From assembly GCF_003312915.1 (NCBI RefSeq), contig NZ_CP030261.1:1798001-1862000 (forward strand): a stretch of 64,000 bases of DNA, written 5' to 3'. Numbering within the stretch: the first letter of the stretch is position 1; the number at the start of each line of letters is the position of its first letter. Below the pieces are notes generated by a model. The model searched no databases and was not told where the DNA came from. It saw only the letters and a program-made list of their open reading frames with translations. The position numbers and the translations under genes are program-made. Positions 1-7,695 of the stretch are shown piece after piece. Source of the stretch: Flavobacterium fluviale. Its GTDB lineage: Bacteria > Bacteroidota > Bacteroidia > Flavobacteriales > Flavobacteriaceae.

Positions 1-146
1 ATGTTCATTTTGAAATTGAGGGAGAGAAAGTAAAACTTACAGAAACATTTGAACCCACAACAATTGAATCTGCAGGGATGGAAGAGCAATTTTGTTCTGC
101 CATTATTCAAAATTTTAAAAACTACGTTGAAAATTTTAAACAATAA
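1..146 (+). CDS. SRPBCC/AHSA1-like protein, C-terminal fragment (cut by window start)
   Basis: An open frame entering from the left edge (first full codon at base 3) encodes the last 47 residues and ends in TAA at 144-146. The tail ends in QNFKNYVENFKQ, which closely matches the DNFKNYVEKK tail of the next gene, so this is very likely a paralogous START/SRPBCC domain protein of the AHSA1 kind. Such proteins form a small helix-grip fold with a hydrophobic pocket; the ligand cannot be told from sequence. The gene lies 29 bp upstream of the next one in the same direction and is probably co-transcribed with it. The N-terminus is outside the window. Confidence 0.7.
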   Translation, partial: VHFEIEGEKVKLTETFEPTTIESAGMEEQFCSAIIQNFKNYVENFKQ

Positions 147-175
147 ATCAATTATAAATTTAAAATACAAACATA

Positions 176-580
176 ATGATAACAGTCAAAAATACCGTTA
201 ATGCATCTTTAGATAAAGTCTGGGAATTTTGGAACACACCAGAACATGTTAAAAATTGGAGTTTTGCATCTCCGGACTGGCATACACCTTATGCGGAATC
301 TGATTTAAGAGAAGGAGGCAGATTCAAATCTACTATGGCAGCAAAAGATGGAAGCATGAGTTTCGATTTTGAAGGGGAGTATACTTTAGTTAAGCCCAAT
401 ACTGCGCTTGAATATGTTATGGCAGACGGACGAAAAGTTGAAATTAAGTTTACAGAAACTGAAGACGGAGTTGAAATTGTTGAAAGTTTTGATCCCGAAA
501 CACAAAATCCTGAAGACATGCAGCGTGATGGCTGGCAGGCAATTTTGGATAATTTTAAAAATTACGTAGAAAAAAAATAA
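176..580 (+). CDS. SRPBCC family (AHSA1-like) protein
   Basis: A 134-residue protein, the usual length for a single SRPBCC (START-like) domain. It begins with the typical 'ITVKNTVNASLDKVWEFWNTPEHVKNW' type of strand-helix start and ends in a long C-terminal helix that closes the pocket. AHSA1-like members in bacteria are cytoplasmic and of mostly unknown ligand; no signal peptide is seen. It is the second of three SRPBCC genes in the first 1.5 kb, interleaved with VOC proteins, so it probably arose by tandem duplication. The family call is firm and the function is open. Confidence 0.85.
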   Translation: MITVKNTVNASLDKVWEFWNTPEHVKNWSFASPDWHTPYAESDLREGGRFKSTMAAKDGSMSFDFEGEYTLVKPNTALEYVMADGRKVEIKFTETEDGVEIVESFDPETQNPEDMQRDGWQAILDNFKNYVEKK

Positions 581-649
581 TTCTTTTTTTAGGTTCAAAG
601 GCTTACACATTACTTACTATCAAAATATCTAACCAAAACAAACAAAAAA

Positions 650-1060
650 ATGACAAAACAAATATGGTTGAATCTTCCTGTAAAGGATGTAGCAAAAGCG
701 AAAGATTTTTTCTGGAAAATTGGTTTTTCGTTCAATGAGCAGCATGACACGCCAAGCTCGACGTGTATGGTTGTAGGTGAAGGACATTTTGTTGTAATGC
801 TATTTGAAGAAACATTGTTTTCAAGCTTTTCGCAGAATGGTATAACCGATACAAATTCAAGTTCTGAAATTTTGATTTCGATTGATGCAGAAAGCAGAGA
901 AGAAGTAGACCAATTAGCAGAAAAAATTAAAGAAGCAGGAGGAACTGTATTTGCTCCTCCTGCTGAAAGCCAAGGATGGATGTACGGCTGTGGTTTCGCC
1001 GATTTAGACGGTCATCGTTGGAATGTTTTATTTATGGACTTTAGTAAATTACCAAATTAA
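650..1060 (+). CDS. VOC family (glyoxalase/bleomycin-resistance fold) protein
   Basis: A 136-residue cytoplasmic protein with the paired beta-alpha-beta-beta-beta modules of the vicinal oxygen chelate fold. It opens with IWLNLPVKDVAKAKDFFWKIGF, the standard first strand and helix, and ends with the second-module pattern GWMYGCGFADLDGHRWNVLFMD, where 'DLDGHRWNV' is the usual metal-site strand region. VOC proteins range from lyases to antibiotic-binding proteins; the substrate is not predictable here. Its stop codon is one base before the ATG of the next gene, so the two are translated as a pair. Confidence 0.85.
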   Translation: MTKQIWLNLPVKDVAKAKDFFWKIGFSFNEQHDTPSSTCMVVGEGHFVVMLFEETLFSSFSQNGITDTNSSSEILISIDAESREEVDQLAEKIKEAGGTVFAPPAESQGWMYGCGFADLDGHRWNVLFMDFSKLPN

Positions 1061-1061
1061 G

Positions 1062-1499
1062 ATGGAAAAATTAAAATTTAATATCAGTATCAAGGCTGCC
1101 AAAGAAAAGATTTGGAAAGTCTTATGGGAGGACGAAACTTACAGAAAATGGTCGGGAGCTTTTTACGAAGGATCATATGCCGTAAGTGATTGGAACGAAG
1201 GCGGAAAAATACATTTTCTAGGGCCAGACGGTGGAGGAATGAATAGTGTAATCGAGAAAAAAATCCCAAATGAATATATGGCTTTTAAGCATTTGGGAGA
1301 ACTTAAGGATTTCAAGGAACTGCCTTTAACTGATGAAACAAATGAATGGAGCGGTTCAATGGAAACTTACAGATTAACTCAAAACGGAGATACAGTTGAT
1401 CTTGAGGTAGAGGTTGATGTAACTGAAAAGCATGTAGATTATTTTAATGATACTTTCCCAAAAGCAATGGATCGGATTAAAGAGTTGTCTGAGAAATAA
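1062..1499 (+). CDS. SRPBCC family (AHSA1-like) protein
   Basis: A 145-residue SRPBCC domain protein. I start it at ATG 1062 (MEKLKFNISIKAAKEKIWKVLW), one base after the stop of the preceding VOC gene; an in-frame ATG at 1023 would overlap that gene by 38 bp and adds only a non-family extension. The N-terminal strand and helix, the DWNEGGKIHFLG loop and the long C-terminal helix (YFNDTFPKAMDRIKELSEK) fit the family. Gene order SRPBCC-VOC-SRPBCC-VOC suggests a locally amplified set of small ligand-binding proteins. Confidence 0.85.
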   Translation: MEKLKFNISIKAAKEKIWKVLWEDETYRKWSGAFYEGSYAVSDWNEGGKIHFLGPDGGGMNSVIEKKIPNEYMAFKHLGELKDFKELPLTDETNEWSGSMETYRLTQNGDTVDLEVEVDVTEKHVDYFNDTFPKAMDRIKELSEK

Positions 1500-1597
1500 G
1501 TAGAGAGAAAAGAGAAAAGAGTCTATCTGTAACTAAAAGATTAGTGAAAGACATTAACAATTTATAATTAACAATCAACCATTAATAAAAAAACATC

Positions 1598-2032
1598 ATG
1601 GCAGCAATCAATCCTTATTTAATGTTTAACGGAACTTGTGAAGAAGCATTTGTATTCTATAAATCAGTTTTTGGCGGCGAATTTCCTTATATTGGAAAAT
1701 ATAAAGACGCACCGGCAGAAGAAGGCGAACAGCTCTCTGAAGAAGATCAGAATAAAGTTATGCACGTTTCACTTCCAATTGGAAACACGATTTTAATGGG
1801 AAGTGACAGTCATCCAAGATATGGAGATGTTAGTTTCGGCGATAATTTTTCCATTTCCATTAATGCAGAAAGTACAGAAGAAGCGGATAGAATTTTTAAC
1901 GGACTTTCGGCAGGAGGACATGTAGAAATGCCTATGAACAAAACTTTCTGGGGTGCATATTTCGGAATGTTCAAAGATAAATTCGGCGTGAACTGGATGG
2001 TAAATTTTGACGAGAATGAACCCAATAAATAA
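1598..2032 (+). CDS. VOC family protein, PhnB-like
   Basis: A 144-residue protein of the PhnB / '3-demethylubiquinone-9 methyltransferase-like' branch of the VOC superfamily. It starts INPYLMFNGTCEEAFVFYKSVFGG and ends GMFKDKFGVNWMVNFDE, both hallmarks of that branch, with the insertion VMHVSLPIGNTILMGSD in the middle. E. coli PhnB has no established catalytic role, and the methyltransferase name is misleading. About 100 bp separate it from the preceding gene. Confidence 0.85.
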   Translation: MAAINPYLMFNGTCEEAFVFYKSVFGGEFPYIGKYKDAPAEEGEQLSEEDQNKVMHVSLPIGNTILMGSDSHPRYGDVSFGDNFSISINAESTEEADRIFNGLSAGGHVEMPMNKTFWGAYFGMFKDKFGVNWMVNFDENEPNK

Positions 2033-2190
2033 TTAAAAAGTTACGTTATTTTAATAGCGGAACAGAATTGTTAAATTACTTGAAAAAGCACATGAAAATG
2101 TGCTTTTTATTTTCAAAAAAACAAAGGATATTCTTTTTTATAAACGAGAGATTGTCGATTTTTGTCGCTTCAAAATCAATAAGAGGAAAA

Positions 2191-3420
2191 ATGGCGATAG
2201 AAGATAAAGAGATAATTTTATTAAAAGTTTCAGGACACGATAAAATTGGAGTTACAGCAGGTTTAACAGCTGTATTGGCTGCTTATGATGCTAACATTTT
2301 AGATATTGGCCAAGCCGATATTCATGATACGCTGTCACTTGGAATTTTATTCGAAATTGAAGCAGGATCTTCTTCTGCGCCTGTGCTCAAAGATCTTTTG
2401 TTTAAAGCCTATGAACTGGAAATCAAAGTTAAATTTATTCCGATTTCTATTGACGACTACGAAAAGTGGGTAAAATCGCAATCTAAACAACGTTATATCA
2501 TCAATATTTTGGGTGAGAAACTAGCGGCTTCACAATTGTCTGCAGTAACTCAAATATTGTCAGATCAAAATTTAAATATCGATTCTATTATCCGACTAAC
2601 TGGGAGAACTTCAATTGTTGAAAAAGAAGAATATCCGCGTTCTTGTATTCAATTATCTGTAACAGGAGAAATTGTAAACAAGATTATTATGACGGCAAGT
2701 TTTATGGAAATTTCAAGAACGCTTAACGTCGATATTTCTTTTCAAGAAGATAATATTTACAGAAGAAACCGTCGTTTAGTCTGCTTCGATATGGATTCAA
2801 CTCTTATTCAAACAGAAGTTATCGATGAGCTTGCAGAACTTAATGGAGTAGGAGATCAGGTTAGAGCCATTACAGAATCGGCGATGAATGGAGAAATTGA
2901 TTTCAACGAAAGCTTTAAAAAACGTATGGCTTTATTGGAAGGATTAAGCGAAGAAGTACTGCAAAATGTTGCTGTTAATCTGCCAATTACACAAGGAGCG
3001 CATCGTTTAATGAAAGCCTTAAAATATTATGGGTATAAAACCGCAATACTTTCTGGAGGATTCACCTATTTCGGAGAATACCTGCAAAAAGAATTGGGAA
3101 TAGATTATGTCCATGCCAATAAATTGGAAATAAAAGATGGTAAACTAACAGGTAAATATATTGGTGATATAGTAGACGGTCAGAAAAAAGCAGAGTTTCT
3201 ACGAGCAATTGCTGAGAAAGAAGGAATTCACATCAATCAAACCATTGCAGTTGGTGACGGAGCAAACGATTTGCCAATGCTAAATTTAGCTGGTCTGGGA
3301 ATCGCTTTTCACGCGAAACCAAAAGTTAAAGAAAGTGCTTCAACTTCAATTTCAAGTTTAGGTCTTGATGGGGTTTTATATCTTCTAGGTTACCACGATA
3401 GATATATCGATATGATGTAA
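2191..3420 (+). CDS. serB: Phosphoserine phosphatase SerB with N-terminal ACT domains
   Basis: Catalyses the last step of L-serine biosynthesis, phosphoserine to serine. I use ATG 2191, preceded by an AAGAGG Shine-Dalgarno-like sequence; the in-frame ATG at 2068 would add 41 low-complexity residues. The 409-residue product has two ACT-type regions (about 1-170, beginning IILLKVSGHDKIGVTAGL) that probably sense amino acids, then a HAD phosphatase domain: motif I CFDMDSTLIQTE with nucleophile Asp200, motif II ILSGGFTYFG and motif III VGDGANDLPML. All catalytic motifs are intact. It is monocistronic, with a degenerate palindrome downstream at 3427-3494. Confidence 0.93.
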   Translation: MAIEDKEIILLKVSGHDKIGVTAGLTAVLAAYDANILDIGQADIHDTLSLGILFEIEAGSSSAPVLKDLLFKAYELEIKVKFIPISIDDYEKWVKSQSKQRYIINILGEKLAASQLSAVTQILSDQNLNIDSIIRLTGRTSIVEKEEYPRSCIQLSVTGEIVNKIIMTASFMEISRTLNVDISFQEDNIYRRNRRLVCFDMDSTLIQTEVIDELAELNGVGDQVRAITESAMNGEIDFNESFKKRMALLEGLSEEVLQNVAVNLPITQGAHRLMKALKYYGYKTAILSGGFTYFGEYLQKELGIDYVHANKLEIKDGKLTGKYIGDIVDGQKKAEFLRAIAEKEGIHINQTIAVGDGANDLPMLNLAGLGIAFHAKPKVKESASTSISSLGLDGVLYLLGYHDRYIDMM

Positions 3421-3426
3421 ATTGAA

Positions 3427-3494
3427 TTGTTACCGTGAGCAAAGTCGAAGATTTTATATGGAAAAGAGCTTAGATTTTGCTCAGGCTGACAATT
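3427..3494. repeat. Degenerate intergenic palindrome of the TCGAAG/GCTGACA type
   Basis: The left arm carries TGAGCAAAGTCGAAG and the right arm TTTGCTCAGGCTGACAAT; they pair with about four mismatches. The same word set (CTCAGCCTGACA with ACTTCG) makes up the perfect palindrome at 29251-29330, so this looks like a decayed member of that family. It lies between convergent serB and the next gene and could serve as a weak bidirectional terminator. Confidence 0.5.
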
Positions 3495-3504
3495 AGAAAT
3501 CCAA

Positions 3505-3744
3505 TTATTTTCGAGCCTTCAGCTCCTTTTTCATTTCTTTTAAAGTATTCATATTCAAAATAAAAATAGGGAGCAATGCAATCGGAATAACATTAGAAGC
3601 ATTAAATCCTTTATTTGCTACAAGATAAATGTTAAGTCCAAACAAAAGAAGCAATACCACACCAAACAGGTAAGTCACAATTTTTAATGATTTTTGAGTC
3701 TTGATTAATTCCTCATTACTCATTTCGCTAAAATTCTTTTTCAT
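3505..3744 (-). CDS. Small two-helix membrane protein, function unknown
   Basis: A 79-residue protein with a charged N-terminus, two predicted transmembrane helices (about residues 21-43 and 50-66) and a lysine-rich C-terminal tail KEMKKELKARK. Resembles short conserved flavobacterial membrane proteins sometimes labelled redox-active disulfide protein 2, but it has no cysteine pair, so that name is not supported. It starts 16 bp after the GH3 gene's stop in the same direction and is probably co-transcribed with it. Confidence 0.6.
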   Translation of the reverse strand: MKKNFSEMSNEELIKTQKSLKIVTYLFGVVLLLLFGLNIYLVANKGFNASNVIPIALLPIFILNMNTLKEMKKELKARK

Positions 3745-3760
3745 TTTGGTTTGGTAAAAT

Positions 3761-5284
3761 TTATACTTTAATAGACTGCATCTCTTTCAGTTGTTCCAAA
3801 TAATCTCTTTGGTTAGAAAGTCTCGGAATCTTGTGCTGTCCGCCTAATTTGTCTCTTTCCTTCAGCCAGTCATAAAATAGATTTTCACGAGCGACATTAA
3901 TTACTAAAGGATTTAAGGTCATATTGTTGTAGCGTTTTGCCTCGTAATCAGAATTTAAAGTCTGTAAAGTTTCGTCTAGAACTTTTTGAAAAAGACCAAT
4001 ATCTGAGGGTCTTTTTTTGAATTCGATCATCCATTCGTGTGCGCCTTTTTCTTTGTCCTGCATAAAAATAGGAGCAACAGTATAATCGATGACTTCGGTT
4101 TGTGTAATCTGGCATGCTTTTGCAATGGCTTGATCAGTATTTTCAACCATTAATTCTTCACCAAAAACATTAATATGATGTTTGGTTCTTCCTGTAACTC
4201 TAATTCGGTATGGGTTTAAAGATGTAAAACGAACCGTGTCGCCAATTAAATAACGCCACAAACCAGAATTAGTCGTAATTACAATGGCATAATTTTTATT
4301 CAACTCGACATCGGCCAAACGAATTACTTTTTGATTCGGAGTGCCAAAAGTGTCCATCGGAATAAATTCGTAAAAAATTCCGTAATCCAGCATCAGGAGT
4401 AAATCACTAGAATTGTTTAAATCCTGAATCGCAAAAAAACCTTCAGAAGCATTGTATATTTCGTAATATTTAAAATCTTTACTAGGTAAAATATTTTTGT
4501 ACTGTTCTTTATAAGGAGAAAAACTTACTCCCCCATGAAAGTAAACTTCAAGATTTGGCCAGAGTTCCAGTAGGTTCTGTTTTCCTGTATTTTCTAAAAC
4601 CTTATTCATTAAAACCAGCATCCAAGACGGAACTCCAGCAAAACTGGTAACATTTTCATTTTTGGTTTCATTAATAATTGCAGCGATTTTAGTTTCCCAT
4701 TCGCTCATTAGTGAAGTTTTACTGCTTGGCGTACTACTGAATTCGGCCCAAATTGGCATGTTTTCGATCAAAATTGCAGATAAATCTCCAAAGAAAGTAT
4801 TGTTGTTTTCATAAATCTGAGAACTTCCGCCTAATCGAAGACTCTTGCCTAAAAACAATTCCGAATCTTCGTTGTTGTTCAAATAAAGACATAAAAGATC
4901 TTTACTGCCTTTGTAATGACAGTCTTCTAATGCTTCATTACTAACTGGAATAAATTTACTTTTTGCATTTGTAGTACCGCTGGATTTGGCAAACCATTTA
5001 ATTGGAGTTTCCCAAAATACATTCTGCTCACCTAAACGCGTGCGCTCAATCAGCGGTTGTAATTCTTCGTAAGTTGCAATCGGAACTCTCTCTGCAAATG
5101 TCTGGTAAGACTTGATGCTCGAAAATTCATATTGTTTTCCAATTACCGTATTTTCAGATGCCGTCAATAAGTTGTGCAGTAATTCTTCTTGAACTTCGTT
5201 AGGATATTTTAAAAAAAGTTCTATTTGATGAATCCTTTGTTTAAGGACCCAAGATGCAAACGAATTGATTATAGATAATGGCAT
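3761..5284 (-). CDS. GH3 auxin-responsive promoter family protein (acyl-adenylating enzyme)
   Basis: A GH3-family protein, related to plant enzymes that adenylate carboxylates and conjugate them to amino acids; the bacterial substrate is unknown. I start at 5284 (MPLSIINSFASWVLKQRIHQIE, 507 residues), the usual start of the family; an ATG at 5389 would lie almost on top of the predicted promoter at 5391-5398. Adenylation motifs are visible: the P-loop-like AKSSGTTNAKSKFIPVS, then the central YNASEGFFAIQD segment and GLWRYLIGDTVRF, followed by the C-terminal cap with VTGRTKHHINVFGEELM. It is cytoplasmic. The family is certain, the reaction partner is not. Confidence 0.88.
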   Translation of the reverse strand: MPLSIINSFASWVLKQRIHQIELFLKYPNEVQEELLHNLLTASENTVIGKQYEFSSIKSYQTFAERVPIATYEELQPLIERTRLGEQNVFWETPIKWFAKSSGTTNAKSKFIPVSNEALEDCHYKGSKDLLCLYLNNNEDSELFLGKSLRLGGSSQIYENNNTFFGDLSAILIENMPIWAEFSSTPSSKTSLMSEWETKIAAIINETKNENVTSFAGVPSWMLVLMNKVLENTGKQNLLELWPNLEVYFHGGVSFSPYKEQYKNILPSKDFKYYEIYNASEGFFAIQDLNNSSDLLLMLDYGIFYEFIPMDTFGTPNQKVIRLADVELNKNYAIVITTNSGLWRYLIGDTVRFTSLNPYRIRVTGRTKHHINVFGEELMVENTDQAIAKACQITQTEVIDYTVAPIFMQDKEKGAHEWMIEFKKRPSDIGLFQKVLDETLQTLNSDYEAKRYNNMTLNPLVINVARENLFYDWLKERDKLGGQHKIPRLSNQRDYLEQLKEMQSIKV

Positions 5285-5390
5285 GAATTTGTTTTTAAGA
5301 TTACTGATTTTAGGTTTTAGTTTACAATAGAGGTAAAACAAAAACTTAAAATTTGAATATCGAGAGACAAATAGTAACTTTGTCTTCATA

Positions 5391-5398
5391 TCAAAAAT
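5391..5398 (-). promoter_or_regulatory. -7 element (TATTTTTG) upstream of the GH3 gene
   Basis: Reads TATTTTTG on the minus strand, matching the Bacteroidota TAnnTTTG element. It lies about 107 bp before the chosen start codon at 5284. No TTG at the ideal upstream spacing was identified. Confidence 0.4.
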
Positions 5399-5522
5399 AG
5401 TGTTTTTTTGTAAAAAAACAATTCGATTTCTAGTAAAGATTCTAGGTAGTTAGTAGAATTTAACACTAAAAATTTTAATTCTTTTTGATAGGTCTAAATT
5501 AGCAATATAAATAAAAAAGAGA

Positions 5523-6317
5523 ATGCAGTATCAAGGTGTCCTGACAAAAATGCAAACCGAATTTGGAAGTCCAATTCAATATTATATGGTTTTTGAAGAT
5601 AGTTTTCTACATATGAATCAATTATTGGATAAAGAAATCGAAATTAATTTTATAGGCTGCCAGTGTTTGAATTGCAGTAAGAAGAAAAAAATATACCGAC
5701 AAGGTTTTTGTTACGATTGCTTTTACTCAAGCCCAGCCGTTGGAGACTGGATTATGAGGCCAGAATTAAGTACGGCGCATTTAGCAATTGCAGACCGAGA
5801 TTTAGATTATGAGTCAAAAGCACAATTACAGCCGCATGTTGTCTACCTGGCACTATCGAGTGAAATAAAAGTTGGTGTTACCCGTAAAACGCAAGTACCT
5901 ACAAGATGGATTGACCAGGGAGCTACACAGGCAATTGCAATTGTTGAGGTTCCAAACCGATATTTGGCCGGTATTACTGAGGTCGCTTTGAAAGATCATT
6001 ATGCAGATAAAACTAATTGGCGAAAAATGCTCCAATGTACAGCGGAGGGATGTGATTTAATTTTAGAAAAATCAAAAGTGGAGAATTTGATACCTGCTGA
6101 GGTTAAGGATTATTTTTACAGTCAAAAAAACGATGTTTATGAACTCAATTATCCTGTTTTGAGTTATCCAGCAAAAGTAGGAAGTTTAAATTTAGATAAA
6201 ACTCCATCTTTTCAAGGCAAGTTAGTTGGAATAAAAGGGCAGTATTTGATTTTCGAAAATGGAACAGTATTTAACGTACGTGGTTCAGAAGGTTATTGTG
6301 TAACCATAAACGTCTAG
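5523..6317 (+). CDS. DUF2797 domain-containing protein
   Basis: A 264-residue protein matching the DUF2797 family in layout. It has a cysteine cluster near residues 44-67 (CQCLNCSKKKKIYRQGFCYDC), likely a zinc ribbon, followed by the conserved core HVVYLALSSEIKVGVTRKTQVPTRWIDQGA, which resembles a GIY-YIG-type nuclease start (VYLA...KVGVT). A further cysteine-containing segment MLQCTAEGCDLI follows. The molecular function has not been established for the family; the core makes a nucleic-acid-related role plausible. It is divergent from the GH3 gene with a 238-bp AT-rich gap. Confidence 0.8.
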   Translation: MQYQGVLTKMQTEFGSPIQYYMVFEDSFLHMNQLLDKEIEINFIGCQCLNCSKKKKIYRQGFCYDCFYSSPAVGDWIMRPELSTAHLAIADRDLDYESKAQLQPHVVYLALSSEIKVGVTRKTQVPTRWIDQGATQAIAIVEVPNRYLAGITEVALKDHYADKTNWRKMLQCTAEGCDLILEKSKVENLIPAEVKDYFYSQKNDVYELNYPVLSYPAKVGSLNLDKTPSFQGKLVGIKGQYLIFENGTVFNVRGSEGYCVTINV

Positions 6318-6569
6318 TGTTTTCTGGGCTTCGTCTAATATTAATGTGAAAATGTATATTAATTTATAGAAGAAATCATAAATTTTGTAATTTTATTCCG
6401 TTTTCCAGTTAAATGATGTGAATTATGATAGGTTTCTTTACAATTATGTAATGTTCGCTTATTCAGAGAATTTAATTTTAGAAAATAATTAGCGTAGATT
6501 TGAAATAGTTCAATACCAAACTATTATAATTAAAACTAAGCTTATTTAATCCTAAATATTATTTATTGA

Positions 6570-7619
6570 ATGAGTAACTTAAAAAAAGTTAACATTGTCA
6601 GGCGAAGCCTTATGCGTACTTTGACTAAGAATATTGGCGGTACCAAAAACAGTAAAGGCGGAAATATTGATACGTCAAAAATTAAAAAAGTTTTAATCTG
6701 CCGACCAAACGGAAGATTGGGCAACATGCTTTTAATAACGCCATTGGTTCAAGAGGTTAGTAAAACTTTTCCCGATTGTAAAATAGATGTATTCGTAAAA
6801 GGAATGGTTGCGCCAATTGTTTTTGAGAAATACACTGCTATCGACAAAATAATTCACCTTCCGAAGAAACCTTTTAAGGAATTAATAAAGTATTTTAAAG
6901 TTTGGACTTTAATAAAAGCTCAGAATTATGATCTTGTCATTAATGTAGATCAAAATTCATCTTCGGGCAGATTGGCTGCGCAATTTTCGAATGCGAGATA
7001 TAAATTTTTTGGAGACCTTCCAGAAAATGTTCAATTAAATATTGATGACTACGATCATATTGCAAAATATCCAGTTTATAATTTTAGATATTTTTTAAGT
7101 CAGTTTGGTTTAGAAGATAAAAAAGCTCCAGTTGAACTAATTGATCTAAAATTATCTCAAGAAGAAATTGCAAGCGGAAAAAAAGTCTTGGACAATATCG
7201 TTGATCCCAATAAAAAGACAATTGCGATCTTTACTTTTGCAACAGGTGAAAAATGCTATAATCCTACTTGGTGGAAACCATTTTATGCTGCATTAAAAAA
7301 GGAATTTCCTAATGATAATATTATGGAAGTGCTTCCAGTCGAAAATGTTTCTCAAATCAATTTTGAAGCACCCTCTTTTTACAGTAAGGATGTTCGCGAA
7401 ATTGGATCTGTTTTAGCAAATGTAAATGTTTTTATAGGAGCAGACAGTGGCATTATGCATTTGTCAAGCGCTTCAAAAGCACCTACATTGGGCTTGTTTT
7501 CAGGAGCGAATATGAAAAAATATGAGCCTTACGGAAATGGAAGTAGGGGTTTAGATACTAATATTTTAGGAGTTCAAGATTTTATAAAAGAAATAAAATC
7601 AATTCTAGAAAAGCAGTAA
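6570..7619 (+). CDS. Glycosyltransferase family 9 (heptosyltransferase-like)
   Basis: A 349-residue cytoplasmic GT-B glycosyltransferase of the ADP-heptose:LPS heptosyltransferase family. The N-terminal domain begins ICRPNGRLGNMLLITPLVQEV, equivalent to the usual RxxxLGDxLLxTP acceptor-side motif. The C-terminal nucleotide-sugar site is seen as IGADSGIMHLSSASKAPTLGLFSG, the family's D(S/T)GxxHxA-type motif. It probably adds a sugar to the lipopolysaccharide core at the inner membrane; donor and acceptor are not predictable. It stands alone and ends at a strong bidirectional terminator shared with the AsmA gene. Confidence 0.85.
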   Translation: MSNLKKVNIVRRSLMRTLTKNIGGTKNSKGGNIDTSKIKKVLICRPNGRLGNMLLITPLVQEVSKTFPDCKIDVFVKGMVAPIVFEKYTAIDKIIHLPKKPFKELIKYFKVWTLIKAQNYDLVINVDQNSSSGRLAAQFSNARYKFFGDLPENVQLNIDDYDHIAKYPVYNFRYFLSQFGLEDKKAPVELIDLKLSQEEIASGKKVLDNIVDPNKKTIAIFTFATGEKCYNPTWWKPFYAALKKEFPNDNIMEVLPVENVSQINFEAPSFYSKDVREIGSVLANVNVFIGADSGIMHLSSASKAPTLGLFSGANMKKYEPYGNGSRGLDTNILGVQDFIKEIKSILEKQ

Positions 7620-7634
7620 TATAAATTATCAATT

Positions 7635-7678
7635 AAAAAAATCCTGTTCAAAGATAAAATCTAGAACAGGATTTTTTA
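7635..7678. terminator. Bidirectional intrinsic terminator between GT9 and AsmA genes
   Basis: An 11-bp perfect stem, AAATCCTGTTC paired with GAACAGGATTT, flanks a 14-nt loop, with an A-run before and a T-run after. It can end transcription from both convergent genes. Confidence 0.85.
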
Positions 7679-7695
7679 TGCTTTAGAATTACAAA

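Noticed and set aside
5285..5389. N-terminal extension of the GH3 protein
   Set aside because: The extra 35 residues are not part of the family and the upstream ATG at 5389 lies right beside the -7 element at 5391-5398.
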